NCBI GenBank assembly: GCA_000436535.1
Contig: FR886288.1
Coordinates: forward strand, 1-14,777
Reading direction: 5' to 3'
DNA from: Eubacterium sp. CAG:252
GTDB taxonomy: Bacteria; Bacillota; Clostridia; Lachnospirales; Lachnospiraceae
DNA: 14,777 nt
Under the pieces are notes generated by a model that saw nothing but the letters and a program-made list of their open reading frames with translations, was not told where the DNA came from and searched no databases. The position numbers were made by a program, and so were the translations under genes. Below are positions 1 to 7,657 of this stretch, in pieces (position 1 is the stretch's first letter; each line of letters opens with the position of its first letter).

Positions 1-1151
1 ATGTGTGCTCTTTCTTCTGCCTTGTTTAAGTCGTACTTAGTTCTTCTTGTTACTACATCCTCCTGATGCATAAGATAGTACTTAAGCATTTCGTAAAGAT
101 TAAGAACCTTTGGCTGGTTATCAACAAGTGCAAGCATTATCACGCCAAATGTATCCTGAAGCTGTGTATGCTTATAAAGCTGGTTAAGTATGATGTTTGG
201 ATTAACATCTCTTCTTAGCTCTATCGCTATACGCATACCTTCCCTGTCTGACTCATCTCTTAAGTCAGTAATTCCATCTATTCTCTTGTCCCTTACAAGC
301 TCGGCAATCTTCTCGATAAGTCTTGCCTTGTTTACCATATAAGGGAGTTCCGTTACAACTATTCTGTTCTTTCCATTAGCCATAGGCTCAATATTAGTAA
401 CAGCTCTTACTCTTATCTTGGCTCTTCCTGTTCTGTACGCCTCTTCTATAGCTGTCTTTCCGATTATTGTACCACCGGTTGGAAAATCAGGGCCTTTTAC
501 TATTTCTAATATTTCTTCAAGAGTAGTATCCCTATCTTCATTTATCCTGTTATCTATAATCTTAACAACTGCACCTATAACTTCTCTTAAGTTGTGAGGT
601 GGAATATTAGTTGCCATACCTACTGCTATACCCGATGTACCATTGACTAACAGATTAGGATATCTTGATGGAAGAACTGTAGGTTCCTTCTCTGTTTCAT
701 CAAAGTTTGGTATAAAATCAACAGTATTTTTATTAAGGTCTGCTGTCATCTCTGTCGATATTTTGCTAAGTCTTGCCTCAGTATATCGCATGGCTGCTGC
801 ACCATCTCCATCAACCGAACCAAAATTGCCATGTCCGTCAACAAGTGGATATCTCGTATTGAAGTCCTGTGCAAGCTTTACAAGTGCCTCATAGATAGAT
901 GAATCTCCATGGGGATGATACTTACCCATTGTATCACCTACGATACGGGCACACTTTCTATGTGGTTTGTCCGGACCATTGTTAAGCTCAACCATAGAAT
1001 ACAGAATTCTTCTCTGAACCGGCTTAAGACCATCTCTTACATCTGGCAATGCTCTTGATGCGATAACGCTCATTGCATAGTCTATGTAATAATCCTTCAT
1101 AGTCTTCTGCATATCTACTTCCTGAACTTTATCAAAGATATGTTCATCCAT
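1..1151 (-). CDS. gyrA: DNA gyrase subunit A, N-terminal 383 residues (3' end outside window)
   Basis: Breakage-reunion subunit of DNA gyrase, which with GyrB introduces negative supercoils ahead of the fork using ATP. I translated the minus strand from ATG at 1151; it begins MDEHIFDKVQEVDMQKTMKD and stays open to the left edge. The winged-helix region carries HPHGDSSIYEA (quinolone-resistance region, with Ser at the E. coli Ser83 position and Glu at Asp87, as in many Gram-positives). AAAMRYTEARL holds the catalytic tyrosine at residue 123, and NLLVNGTSGIAVGMATNIPPHNL-type tower sequence follows. The rest of the tower, the coiled coil and the C-terminal pinwheel lie outside. An AAGGAA Shine-Dalgarno (about 1161-1168) precedes the start, and GyrB is encoded 132 bp upstream on the same strand. 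GyrA rather than ParC is favoured by adjacency to gyrB at the origin; very confident. Confidence 0.97.
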   Translation of the reverse strand, partial: MDEHIFDKVQEVDMQKTMKDYYIDYAMSVIASRALPDVRDGLKPVQRRILYSMVELNNGPDKPHRKCARIVGDTMGKYHPHGDSSIYEALVKLAQDFNTRYPLVDGHGNFGSVDGDGAAAMRYTEARLSKISTEMTADLNKNTVDFIPNFDETEKEPTVLPSRYPNLLVNGTSGIAVGMATNIPPHNLREVIGAVVKIIDNRINEDRDTTLEEILEIVKGPDFPTGGTIIGKTAIEEAYRTGRAKIRVRAVTNIEPMANGKNRIVVTELPYMVNKARLIEKIAELVRDKRIDGITDLRDESDREGMRIAIELRRDVNPNIILNQLYKHTQLQDTFGVIMLALVDNQPKVLNLYEMLKYYLMHQEDVVTRRTKYDLNKAEERAH

Positions 1152-1283
1152 TTGATTAATTCCTTTCTTTGCTGCATTATTACATGCAGACTCTATATTC
1201 ATTGCTATTTCATATGTATCTGAAAATCATATCTGCATTTATATCATACAGATTTAATAACCATTTATCTGATGATAATTCTA
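1152..1283 (-). other. gyrB-gyrA intergenic leader with small hairpin
   Basis: A 132-bp AT-rich gap between the gyrB stop and the gyrA start. It contains a 6-bp perfect hairpin, CTGCAT/ATGCAG with a 6-nt loop (1172-1189), directly upstream of the gyrA ribosome-binding site. A looser ATCTG...CAGAT dyad lies further up. I see no convincing sigma-70 promoter and no T-tract terminator, so gyrA is either read through from gyrB or has a weak promoter that I cannot recognise. Confidence 0.4.
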
Positions 1284-3206
1284 CTAAATATCAAGATTTC
1301 TTACATACTTTGCATTACTTTCGATGAATTCACGTCTTGGCTCAACCTTATCACCCATAAGTGTTGAAAATGTAACATCAAGCTCTGCTTCATCATCTTC
1401 CTTCATATCAACACGTAAAAGTACTCTCTTATGTGGGTCCATAGTAGTATCCCAGAGCTGTTCTGCATCCATTTCACCAAGACCCTTATATCGCTGTACC
1501 TTGTTATTCTGGTCTCTGCCTATCTCTGTCATAATCTTATTAAGTTCATCATCACTGTAGGCATACCATACCTTCTTATTCTTCTCAACCTTGTAAAGAG
1601 GTGGCTGTGCAAGATATACATGCCCCTGCTTTATAAGGTCTGGCATAAATCTGTAGAAGAATGTAAGAAGTAATGTTGCAATATGCGCACCATCAACATC
1701 GGCATCAGTCATAATGATTATCTTGTGATATCTTAACTTGCTTATATCAAAATCCTCATGAATACCAGTACCAAATGCTGTAATCATCGCCTTTATTTCT
1801 TCATTTCCAAGAATTCTGTCAAGTCTTGCCTTCTCTACGTTAAGAATCTTACCACGAAGTGGAAGTATCGCCTGTGTTGCACGGCTTCTTGCAGTCTTAG
1901 CTGAACCACCGGCTGAATCTCCCTCAACGATGTATATTTCGCAGTTTTCAGGATTTTTGTCAGTGCAGTCTGCAAGCTTTCCCGGAAGAGAAGTACTCTC
2001 AAGTGCTGTCTTTCTTCTTGTAAGGTCTCTTGCCTTTCTTGCAGCCTCCCTTGCTCTTTGTGCAAGTAAAGACTTCTCACATATAGCCTTTGCAACAGAA
2101 GGATTCTGCTCAAGGAATATCTGAAGCTGCTCTGATACTATGCTGTCAACAGCACTTCTTGCAACTGTGTTTCCAAGCTTCTGCTTAGTCTGTCCCTCAA
2201 ACTGAGGGTCTTCTATCTTTACACTTACTATTGCTGTAAGACCTTCTCTTATATCATCACCTGAAAGACTCTGCTCACTCTCTTTAAGAATTTTGTTCTT
2301 TCTTGCATAATCGTTAAACGTCTTAGTCATTGCATTTCTAAAGCCTGCAAGGTGAGTTCCGCCCTCTGGAGTCTTTATGTTATTAACAAATGAGTCTACA
2401 ACCTCATTAAATCCATCATTGTGCTGGAATGCCACTTCTACCTGGACATTATCCTTAACACCTTCACAGTATATCACCTTACTGTAAAGTGGCTCCTTGC
2501 TCTTGTTTATATACTCAACGAACTCTCTTATACCACCCTCATAGTGGAATGTTTCTTCCTTTTCCTGACCTTCTCTTAAGTCAGTAAGAATAATTTTAAT
2601 TCCCTTTGTCAGGAACGCCATTTCTCTTAATCTGTGCTTTAATATATCGTACTCAAATACAGTTGTTTCCTGAAATATCTCTTTATCAGGTAAAAATGTT
2701 ACTTTAGTTCCTGTCTGTTCTACAGGACAATCGCCTACTGTCTTTAATGCATAGCATACGTCACCTCTTTCGTAACGCTGCTCGTAGATATGTCCATTTC
2801 TTTTTACTTCAACTTCCATCCATTCGGATAATGCATTTACAACTGAAGCGCCTACACCGTGAAGTCCGCCGGATACCTTGTATCCTCCACCGCCGAACTT
2901 ACCACCGGCATGTAACATTGTATACACGACTTCAATGGCAGGCTTTCCTGTTTCATGATTAATATCTACAGGTACACCTCGTCCATTATCTGTAACTGTT
3001 ATTGAATTATCCTTATTGATGAATACCTTAATAACATTACAGTAACCTGCAAGTGCCTCATCAACTGCATTATCTACTATCTCATAAACAAGATGATGTA
3101 AACCTCTTCCAGATGTACTGCCTATATACATACCTGGTCTTTTTCTAACAGCTTCAAGACCCTTTAATATCTGAATCTGATCTCCACCATAATTCTGCTC
3201 TGCCAT
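1284..3206 (-). CDS. gyrB: DNA gyrase subunit B
   Basis: ATPase subunit of DNA gyrase: ATP-driven dimerisation of its GHKL domain captures the DNA segment that GyrA's break lets through. The 640-residue protein has the usual length for Gram-positive GyrB, without the E. coli insertion. Visible in order: the GHKL ATPase with catalytic Glu42 and Asn46 in YEIVDNAVDEAL, DNGRG at 73-77, and the GGLHGVGAS lid motif at about 113-121; a transducer domain to about 390; the TOPRIM domain with EGDSAGGS (Glu428) and DADVDGAH (Asp501, Asp503, Asp505); and QRYKGLGEM at 571-579 near the C-terminus. The ATG lies 1 nt beyond the recF stop and its GAGGT ribosome-binding site overlaps the end of recF, implying translational coupling. 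GyrB rather than ParE is supported by position next to recF and gyrA. Confidence 0.98.
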   Translation of the reverse strand: MAEQNYGGDQIQILKGLEAVRKRPGMYIGSTSGRGLHHLVYEIVDNAVDEALAGYCNVIKVFINKDNSITVTDNGRGVPVDINHETGKPAIEVVYTMLHAGGKFGGGGYKVSGGLHGVGASVVNALSEWMEVEVKRNGHIYEQRYERGDVCYALKTVGDCPVEQTGTKVTFLPDKEIFQETTVFEYDILKHRLREMAFLTKGIKIILTDLREGQEKEETFHYEGGIREFVEYINKSKEPLYSKVIYCEGVKDNVQVEVAFQHNDGFNEVVDSFVNNIKTPEGGTHLAGFRNAMTKTFNDYARKNKILKESEQSLSGDDIREGLTAIVSVKIEDPQFEGQTKQKLGNTVARSAVDSIVSEQLQIFLEQNPSVAKAICEKSLLAQRAREAARKARDLTRRKTALESTSLPGKLADCTDKNPENCEIYIVEGDSAGGSAKTARSRATQAILPLRGKILNVEKARLDRILGNEEIKAMITAFGTGIHEDFDISKLRYHKIIIMTDADVDGAHIATLLLTFFYRFMPDLIKQGHVYLAQPPLYKVEKNKKVWYAYSDDELNKIMTEIGRDQNNKVQRYKGLGEMDAEQLWDTTMDPHKRVLLRVDMKEDDEAELDVTFSTLMGDKVEPRREFIESNAKYVRNLDI

Positions 3207-3207
3207 A

Positions 3208-4326
3208 TTACCTCATTTCTGCGGCAGCATCACCGCATTGTACGTGACTTACTGTTCCATTAGTTACTTTGAAAACTTTATTAATATTAATTCTGTTATT
3301 AATAAATTCATCCAATCCTGTACATGTGATAATTGTCTGAATATCACCTATACTGTTAAGCAGATAATTCTGCCTGCTGCTGTCAAGCTCTGAAAGCACA
3401 TCATCTAAAAGCAGTATCGGATTATTACCGGTAAGCTTCTTTACAAGCTCTATCTCTGATAACTTAAGAGAGAGCGCAGTTGTCCTCTGCTGCCCCTGCG
3501 AGCCATACTTTCTTACATCCTGTCCATTAATATAAAACACAAGGTCGTCCTTATGGGGACCTGTCCCTGTAGTCTTATATCTTATGTCCTTATCTCTTGA
3601 TGACTGTACCATATTCTCAAAGCCTTCCACTGTTGTATAAGGTTCATACTTAACACTAAGACTTTCCTTACCACCTGTAAGATTAGAATGAATACTGCTT
3701 ATAATATTATTAAGCTCTTCTACAAACTTAATTCTTCCATCTATTATGCTGCTGCCAAAACGCACAAGCTGCATATCCCATATATCAAGAGTCGCTAAAA
3801 GTTCATCTGACATATTAAAAGATAATTCCTTAAGAAGCTTATTGCGCTGTACCAGCACTTTATTATAATTGACAAGATTACTGAGATATATTTTGTTAAG
3901 CTGGCTTAACTCCATATCCATAAATCTTCGCCTTTCCGATGGACCATTTTTAATGATATTAAGATCCTCAGGTGAAAACAGTACTATCTGTATTATACCA
4001 AAGAGGTCAACTGCCTTTTTTATTGGTATCCCATTAATGGCAATCCCCTTTGCTTTATTACCCTTAAGATGCATATCTATGCGGTAATTAATATTATTTT
4101 TTAGTACATTTGCCTTTATATGTGATTCTGACTCTCCGAATCTTATTATTTCCTTGTCCTTGCTTCCACGGTGTGACCTTGAAGTAGCACACATATAGAT
4201 AGATTCAAGGATATTAGTCTTACCCTGTGCATTATCACCGTATATAATATTGACATTTTTATCGAAATTCATATCAAGAATATCATAATTACGGTAATTT
4301 TTTAAATCTAGAGATTCAATAACCAC
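3208..4326 (-). CDS. recF: DNA replication and repair protein RecF
   Basis: ABC/SMC-like ATPase that acts with RecO and RecR to load RecA at single-strand gaps behind stalled forks. Counted from the GTG at 4326 it has 372 residues, normal for RecF. It shows Walker A GDNAQGKT (30-37), a conserved SHRxxxDKE stretch (51-59), FSPEDL (117-122), RRRFMDMEL, the ABC signature SQGQQRT (276-282) and Walker B LLLDDVLSELD (305-315). I prefer GTG at 4326 because AGGTGA lies 4 nt upstream and the protein then starts at the same point as B. subtilis RecF. An in-frame TTG at 4341 would add five residues but has no ribosome-binding site. It is 27 bp downstream of yaaA and 1 nt upstream of gyrB, in a dense operon. 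Confidence 0.96.
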   Translation of the reverse strand: MVIESLDLKNYRNYDILDMNFDKNVNIIYGDNAQGKTNILESIYMCATSRSHRGSKDKEIIRFGESESHIKANVLKNNINYRIDMHLKGNKAKGIAINGIPIKKAVDLFGIIQIVLFSPEDLNIIKNGPSERRRFMDMELSQLNKIYLSNLVNYNKVLVQRNKLLKELSFNMSDELLATLDIWDMQLVRFGSSIIDGRIKFVEELNNIISSIHSNLTGGKESLSVKYEPYTTVEGFENMVQSSRDKDIRYKTTGTGPHKDDLVFYINGQDVRKYGSQGQQRTTALSLKLSEIELVKKLTGNNPILLLDDVLSELDSSRQNYLLNSIGDIQTIITCTGLDEFINNRININKVFKVTNGTVSHVQCGDAAAEMR

Positions 4327-4353
4327 TGTTTCACCTGCCAAAATTTATTGTTA

Positions 4354-4569
4354 TTAACGCTTGATAGTAAGCTTACTGCCATTAAACTCAATGACTTCAC
4401 CACCCACAAGCTTCTTTCCACGCTGTGTTTCAACAACTCCGTTTACCTTAACAAGTCCACTCTGGATAACATCTTTAGCCTCCACTCCGGACTCAACAAA
4501 ACCTACAGCTTTAATAGCCTGACCTAACTTGATGAACTCGTCACCATTTCTTATAGTTAATTCTTCCAT
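4354..4569 (-). CDS. yaaA: S4-domain RNA-binding protein YaaA (RlbA-like)
   Basis: A 71-residue protein that is essentially one S4 RNA-binding domain, matching B. subtilis YaaA in length and position between dnaN and recF. The S4 pattern is visible: an N-terminal helix (EFIKLGQAIKAVGFVESGVEAKDVI), then the turn and strand GLVKVNGVVETQRGKKL and GGEVIEF. It likely binds structured RNA, perhaps rRNA; the family's role is poorly defined and I infer nothing more specific. The ATG at 4569 has GGAGA about 6 nt upstream. An in-frame ATG at 4590 would add seven residues and places the ribosome-binding site inside the gene, so it is rejected. The gap of 162 bp behind dnaN may contain its own promoter, but I could not identify one. 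Confidence 0.93.
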   Translation of the reverse strand: MEELTIRNGDEFIKLGQAIKAVGFVESGVEAKDVIQSGLVKVNGVVETQRGKKLVGGEVIEFNGSKLTIKR

Positions 4570-4731
4570 ATAATCTCCATATAAATACAAATAATATATT
4601 ATTTAAACATCTTTTTACTCACGAATTCGCGTTAATACGTTTTTAGTCCTTTTTCGCATTACTATTCGTTACTGTCTAAAAAAAGTAAATGTCTGCTTTG
4701 CAGCCGCTTTCTTTTTTCTACGCACACTACA
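4570..4731 (-). other. dnaN-yaaA intergenic region with terminator-like hairpin
   Basis: A 162-bp gap. Just past dnaN lies a small perfect hairpin, CTGC-AAA-GCAG (4693-4703), nested in complementary A- and T-tracts (4678-4685 and 4711-4717). Read on the minus strand the structure ends in about seven T's, so it could be a leaky intrinsic terminator or attenuator that separates dnaN output from yaaA-recF-gyrB. The remainder is AT-rich, with a CGAATTCG palindrome at 4622-4629. No clear promoter is seen. Confidence 0.4.
4678..4717 (-). terminator. Possible weak or leaky terminator after dnaN
   Basis: Minus-strand reading gives an A-tract, CTGCAAAGCAG mini-hairpin (4693-4703) and a 7-nt T-run (4684-4678). 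The A- and T-tracts can pair to extend the stem, which would also make it partly bidirectional. The GC core is only 4 bp, so I rate it weak. Confidence 0.35.
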
Positions 4732-5835
4732 TTATGCAGTAAAGTTTACTGGAAGTATAAGATATATATATGACTGGCTGGCATCTCTTATAAAGCAAGG
4801 TGCTTTAGGATTAACAAGATATATGTCAACATTTTCATCATCTATAACTCTTAATGCATCCATAAGGAACTTAGGGTTAAAGCCTATCATAAGGTCCTTA
4901 CCCTCTTTCTTTATGTTAATATCTTCATTAAACTTACCCTTAGAAGAATTAACTGTTACTTCTAATGAACCATCTGTAATATTAATGATGATAGGCTTCT
5001 TTTCACTCTCAGTAATAAGAAGATTAGCTCTGTCTATAGAACCTATAAATTCTTTTTTATTAATAACAACCTTTGTTTCATAATCACTTGATAACATCTG
5101 GTTAATCTTAAAATATTCTCCTTCAATAAGTCGTGATACAACTATAGTATTATCGAATTCAAATAATATATGATTATTAGTAAAGTATATGTTTACCATA
5201 TTTTCTGCATCAGTAGACATGAGCTTACTTATTTCCTGTAAAGTCTTACCTGGAACAACTGCCTTTACATCGTCAGCTCTTCCTTCCAGTTGTATACTTC
5301 TTATAGCGATCCTATGACCATCAAGACCTACAACCTTAAGAGTATTGTCAGATACTTCAAACAGTTCTCCTGTCATCATTTTATTATTATCATTAGGCGC
5401 TGTAGAAAAAATAGTTTGGTTAATTATCTCTTTGAGATTAAATTGTGAAATAGTAATCATCTTATCTTTATCAATAATTGGTAAGAAGGAAAAATCTTCA
5501 CCAGACTTACCTGCAATGTTGATCTTACTCTTTTCACATGTAATTAAAGAGGTATAGTTAGAATCAGTTGAAATAGTAACTTCATTGTCAGGAAACCTTC
5601 TTACGATCTCAGAGAAAAGCTTTGCTTCAATAGCTACTTTACCTTTTTCTATGATCTCGCCCTCTACTATAGTTTCTATACCAAGTTCCATGTCATTACT
5701 AGTAAACTTGATTACATTAGTAGTAGCATCAATTAATATGCACTCTAAAATATTCATAGTGGTACGTGTAGGTACAGCTTTCATTACAATACCTACAGCT
5801 TTGCTAAGTTCGCTTTTTGAAAATACAAGTTTCAT
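4732..5835 (-). CDS. dnaN: DNA polymerase III beta subunit (sliding clamp)
   Basis: Ring-shaped processivity clamp that tethers DNA polymerase III and many repair proteins to DNA. The 367-residue length fits three repeated clamp folds. Family marks are visible: the start MKLVFSKSELSKAVGIVMKA, a LDGHRIAIRS stretch (171-180, the family's DGHRLA motif), VPGKTLQEISKL (194-205), SRLIEGEYFKINQML (234-248, where many homologues have Tyr-Pro instead of Tyr-Phe), and the C-terminal YIYLILPVNF that forms part of the partner-binding pocket. The start is ATG at 5835 with an AAAGGAG ribosome-binding site about 12 nt upstream, a somewhat long spacing. It is transcribed away from the origin after dnaA; a candidate promoter of its own lies at 5910-5937. 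Confidence 0.98.
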   Translation of the reverse strand: MKLVFSKSELSKAVGIVMKAVPTRTTMNILECILIDATTNVIKFTSNDMELGIETIVEGEIIEKGKVAIEAKLFSEIVRRFPDNEVTISTDSNYTSLITCEKSKINIAGKSGEDFSFLPIIDKDKMITISQFNLKEIINQTIFSTAPNDNNKMMTGELFEVSDNTLKVVGLDGHRIAIRSIQLEGRADDVKAVVPGKTLQEISKLMSTDAENMVNIYFTNNHILFEFDNTIVVSRLIEGEYFKINQMLSSDYETKVVINKKEFIGSIDRANLLITESEKKPIIINITDGSLEVTVNSSKGKFNEDINIKKEGKDLMIGFNPKFLMDALRVIDDENVDIYLVNPKAPCFIRDASQSYIYLILPVNFTA

Positions 5836-5904
5836 AATTGTTTAAAACTCCTTTCGGTGTTCGAAGAACTTCCCCAAACACATATATAAATAAATATAAT
5901 TCAG

Positions 5905-5919
5905 TAGTAGTTATAGTAG
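5905..5919 (+). promoter_or_regulatory. DnaA-trio-like element
   Basis: The plus strand reads TAG-TAG-TTA-TAG-TAG, then GGGG. DnaA-trios are 3'-(G/A)A(T/A)-5' repeats that guide DnaA filament growth onto single-stranded DNA from adjacent boxes. Four of the five triplets match exactly; the central TTA does not. A GC cluster lies on the box side and an AT-rich tract on the dnaN side, as expected. Confidence 0.7.
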
Positions 5920-5937
5920 GGGCTGTTAATATGTTAA
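5910..5937 (-). promoter_or_regulatory. Candidate sigma-A promoter of dnaN
   Basis: On the minus strand, TTAACA (5937-5932) and TATAAC (5915-5910) are separated by 16 bp. Each matches its consensus at five of six positions. The -10 hexamer lies within the DnaA-trio run, so initiator binding would be expected to compete with dnaN transcription. Predicted start is near 5903, leaving a leader of about 65 nt. Confidence 0.5.
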
Positions 5938-5976
5938 AAAGTCGTTTCAGCCCAGTAAATATCAGTCTTAGCTAAA

Positions 5977-6009
5977 AGGATAATCCAGTTAAAATGAACT
6001 GATTATCCT
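5977..6009 (-). repeat. Inverted repeat with one bulged base; possible dnaA terminator
   Basis: The arms AGGATAATC-(C)-AGTT (5977-5990) and AACT-GATTATCCT (5997-6009) pair over 13 bp with one bulged base and a 6-nt loop. On the minus strand the stem is followed by a short T-run (5977-5974) and then AGC, so it could end dnaA transcripts, though the T-run is poor. Each arm carries a TTATCC core, the first six bases of a DnaA box, in opposite orientation. Confidence 0.45.
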
Positions 6010-6198
6010 GTTAAAAATTCTAAAAAATTGTTGATAAAAAACTTAGTGGTAAATGCACCAAAAAAGTTATAAATGTTAATTAACATAAAAAGCACATATT
6101 ATAAACAGATTATACTAAATGCAATGTGGAAAAATCCACAATCTGTTGATAACTTTGTGGATAACTGTTGAAAAACCAGTTAATCAATGTGTATAAGA

Positions 6199-7578
6199 TC
6201 ACGAAGGATTGATCTTTTTGATGATAATATCAATAGTATTGCGTACTGATTCATTCTGGACAACTTCTTTGGCAATCTTTTCAGCTCCGTGGATAACTGT
6301 CGTATGGTCTCTGTTACCAAGAGCTTTACCAACTGCCTGAAGCGGTGCTGTCGTCATCTGACGGCACAGATACATGGCAATCTGTCTTGGATGAACAATG
6401 TTCGCATTACGCTTTGAAGAGATAATATCATCGTACTTTACATTAAAGTGGTCCGCTACAGTCTGAATGATAAGTTCAGGTGTAATCTCCTTCTTGGCAT
6501 CCGGAGATATAAGGTCTTTAAGCGTCTGTTCAGCGAACTCCACAGTAATATCAGTGTGCGATAACTTAGAAAATGCTGAAAGCTTGGTGAGAGCACCCTC
6601 AAGCTCCCTTATACTTGATTTGATGTGTGTTGCAACATAGTCCTGTACTTCATAAGGAATATCAAGCTCAGATAATTCAGCCTTTCTTTTTATAATAGCC
6701 ATCTTTGTTTCGTATGTAGGAATCTGTATATCCACAGGAAGACCCATCTCGAATCTCGTACGAAGACGTTCAGAAAGAGTTTCCATTTCCTTAGGTGGCT
6801 TATCAGAAGATATAACAATCTGCTTTCTGTCCTGATACAGCGAATTAAATGTATGGAAGAACTCCTCCTGAGTTGACTCCTTTCCTATTATAAACTGAAT
6901 ATCATCGATAAGAAGCACATCAATGTTTCGGTAACGGTTTCTGAATGCCGCATTACCCTTCTCTGCGTTCTCTTTATTACGGATAGCATCAATAAGTTCG
7001 TTGGTAAATGTTTCACTGGTAACATACAAAACCTTCTTATTAGGATTGTTTTCTATAATAAAGTGTGCTATGGCCTGCATAAGATGTGTCTTACCAAGTC
7101 CAACACCTCCATATATAAAGAGCGGATTGTATACTTCACCAGGTGATTCTGCAACAGCTACCGAAGCTGCATGTGCAAGACTGTTGTTGTTACCAACGAC
7201 AAATGTATCAAATGTATAATTAGGATTAAGATTAAGAGAAAGGTTGTTTGAATTGCTGTTATCTGACTTAGGTGGTGCTGCTTTTATCTTTTCTTTCTTA
7301 ATCTTTTCCTCATGTTCAATATCTTCATCAGATATAAGTCTAATCGTGTATTTATCATCCATAACCTCACAGACAGTTATTTCAAGAAATTCGCGATACT
7401 TCTTTTCTATAAGGGAGACACCCATACGTCCCTTAGATACTAATAAAGTAATTATATTATCTTCAACCGAATATATTTCCAGCGGTTTAATAAATGTATT
7501 AAAGGAAATATCCTGTATATCATATTCCTCTTTAAATATTTTAAGGATTTTATCCCAGCTTTTAATTAATTCTTCCAT
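6199..7578 (-). CDS. dnaA: Chromosomal replication initiator protein DnaA
   Basis: Initiator ATPase that binds the DnaA boxes on both sides of its gene, melts the origin and helps load the helicase. It has 459 residues, close to the usual 440-470. Domain I (about 1-85) is followed by a short charged and Asn/Ser-rich linker (86-117). The AAA+ core starts near YTFDTFVVG and holds Walker A GGVGLGKTH (157-165), Walker B VLLIDDIQF (221-229), sensor 1 VISSDKPP (255-262) and the LRTRFEMGL box with the expected arginine finger. Domain IV carries the signature GNRDHTTVIHGAEKI (421-435); Arg390, Asp424, His425 and Thr426 align with the box-reading residues of E. coli DnaA. AAAGG lies 8 nt before the ATG. 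The overlap of boxes with its promoter suggests autoregulation. Confidence 0.99.
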   Translation of the reverse strand: MEELIKSWDKILKIFKEEYDIQDISFNTFIKPLEIYSVEDNIITLLVSKGRMGVSLIEKKYREFLEITVCEVMDDKYTIRLISDEDIEHEEKIKKEKIKAAPPKSDNSNSNNLSLNLNPNYTFDTFVVGNNNSLAHAASVAVAESPGEVYNPLFIYGGVGLGKTHLMQAIAHFIIENNPNKKVLYVTSETFTNELIDAIRNKENAEKGNAAFRNRYRNIDVLLIDDIQFIIGKESTQEEFFHTFNSLYQDRKQIVISSDKPPKEMETLSERLRTRFEMGLPVDIQIPTYETKMAIIKRKAELSELDIPYEVQDYVATHIKSSIRELEGALTKLSAFSKLSHTDITVEFAEQTLKDLISPDAKKEITPELIIQTVADHFNVKYDDIISSKRNANIVHPRQIAMYLCRQMTTAPLQAVGKALGNRDHTTVIHGAEKIAKEVVQNESVRNTIDIIIKKINPS

Positions 7579-7628
7579 AATAATTGCCTTTCTGGCTGTA
7601 TTAGAATGATAAAAAACATTCCTTTTAT

Positions 7629-7657
7629 ATAATAAAGCATTTGTGGATTTTTTTCAA
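7629..7657 (-). promoter_or_regulatory. Sigma-A promoter of dnaA, overlapped by a DnaA box
   Basis: Minus-strand TTGAAA (7657-7652), a 17-bp spacer and TATTAT (7634-7629) form a good housekeeping promoter about 50 bp upstream of the dnaA start. A near-box (AAATCCACA, 7642-7650) lies within the spacer and a perfect box (7664-7672) immediately upstream, the usual arrangement for DnaA autorepression. Confidence 0.75.

Larger units (their letters stand above)
5881..6196. other. oriC: oriC, downstream part: DnaA boxes, DnaA-trios and AT-rich unwinding region
   Basis: This is the dnaA-dnaN gap, 363 bp in all. Next to the dnaA stop is a minus-strand cluster of DnaA boxes: perfect TTATCCACA at 6156-6164, TTATACACA at 6188-6196, TTATCAACA at 6144-6152, TTTTCCACA at 6125-6133, and TTATCAACA again at 6029-6037. 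Next come an AT-rich stretch (about 6040-6120) and an inverted repeat (5977-6009). Near dnaN is TAGTAGTTATAGTAG (5905-5919), flanked by GGGGC on one side and the AT tract 5881-5900 on the other. The order boxes, GC cluster, trios, AT tract matches my memory of the B. subtilis unwinding system. Opening is therefore expected around 5880-5920. That is inferred from sequence order, not measured. Confidence 0.8.

Noticed and set aside
643..894. Open frame of 83 codons on the plus strand
   Set aside because: It is antisense to gyrA, whose minus-strand translation is an unbroken, clearly conserved gyrase sequence; no ribosome-binding site or family resemblance.
4327..4341. TTG at 4341 as the recF start
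   Set aside because: No ribosome-binding site precedes it, while GTG at 4326 has AGGTGA and aligns with the known start of B. subtilis RecF.
6288..6296. CGTGGATAA within the dnaA 3' end as another DnaA box
   Set aside because: One mismatch and isolated; one-mismatch copies are expected by chance in AT-rich sequence (another lies in mnmG near 13457), so I do not list it as part of oriC.
7244..7609. 121-codon open frame on the plus strand
   Set aside because: It overlaps the dnaA N-terminus and promoter on the opposite strand and has no credible start signal or family pattern.
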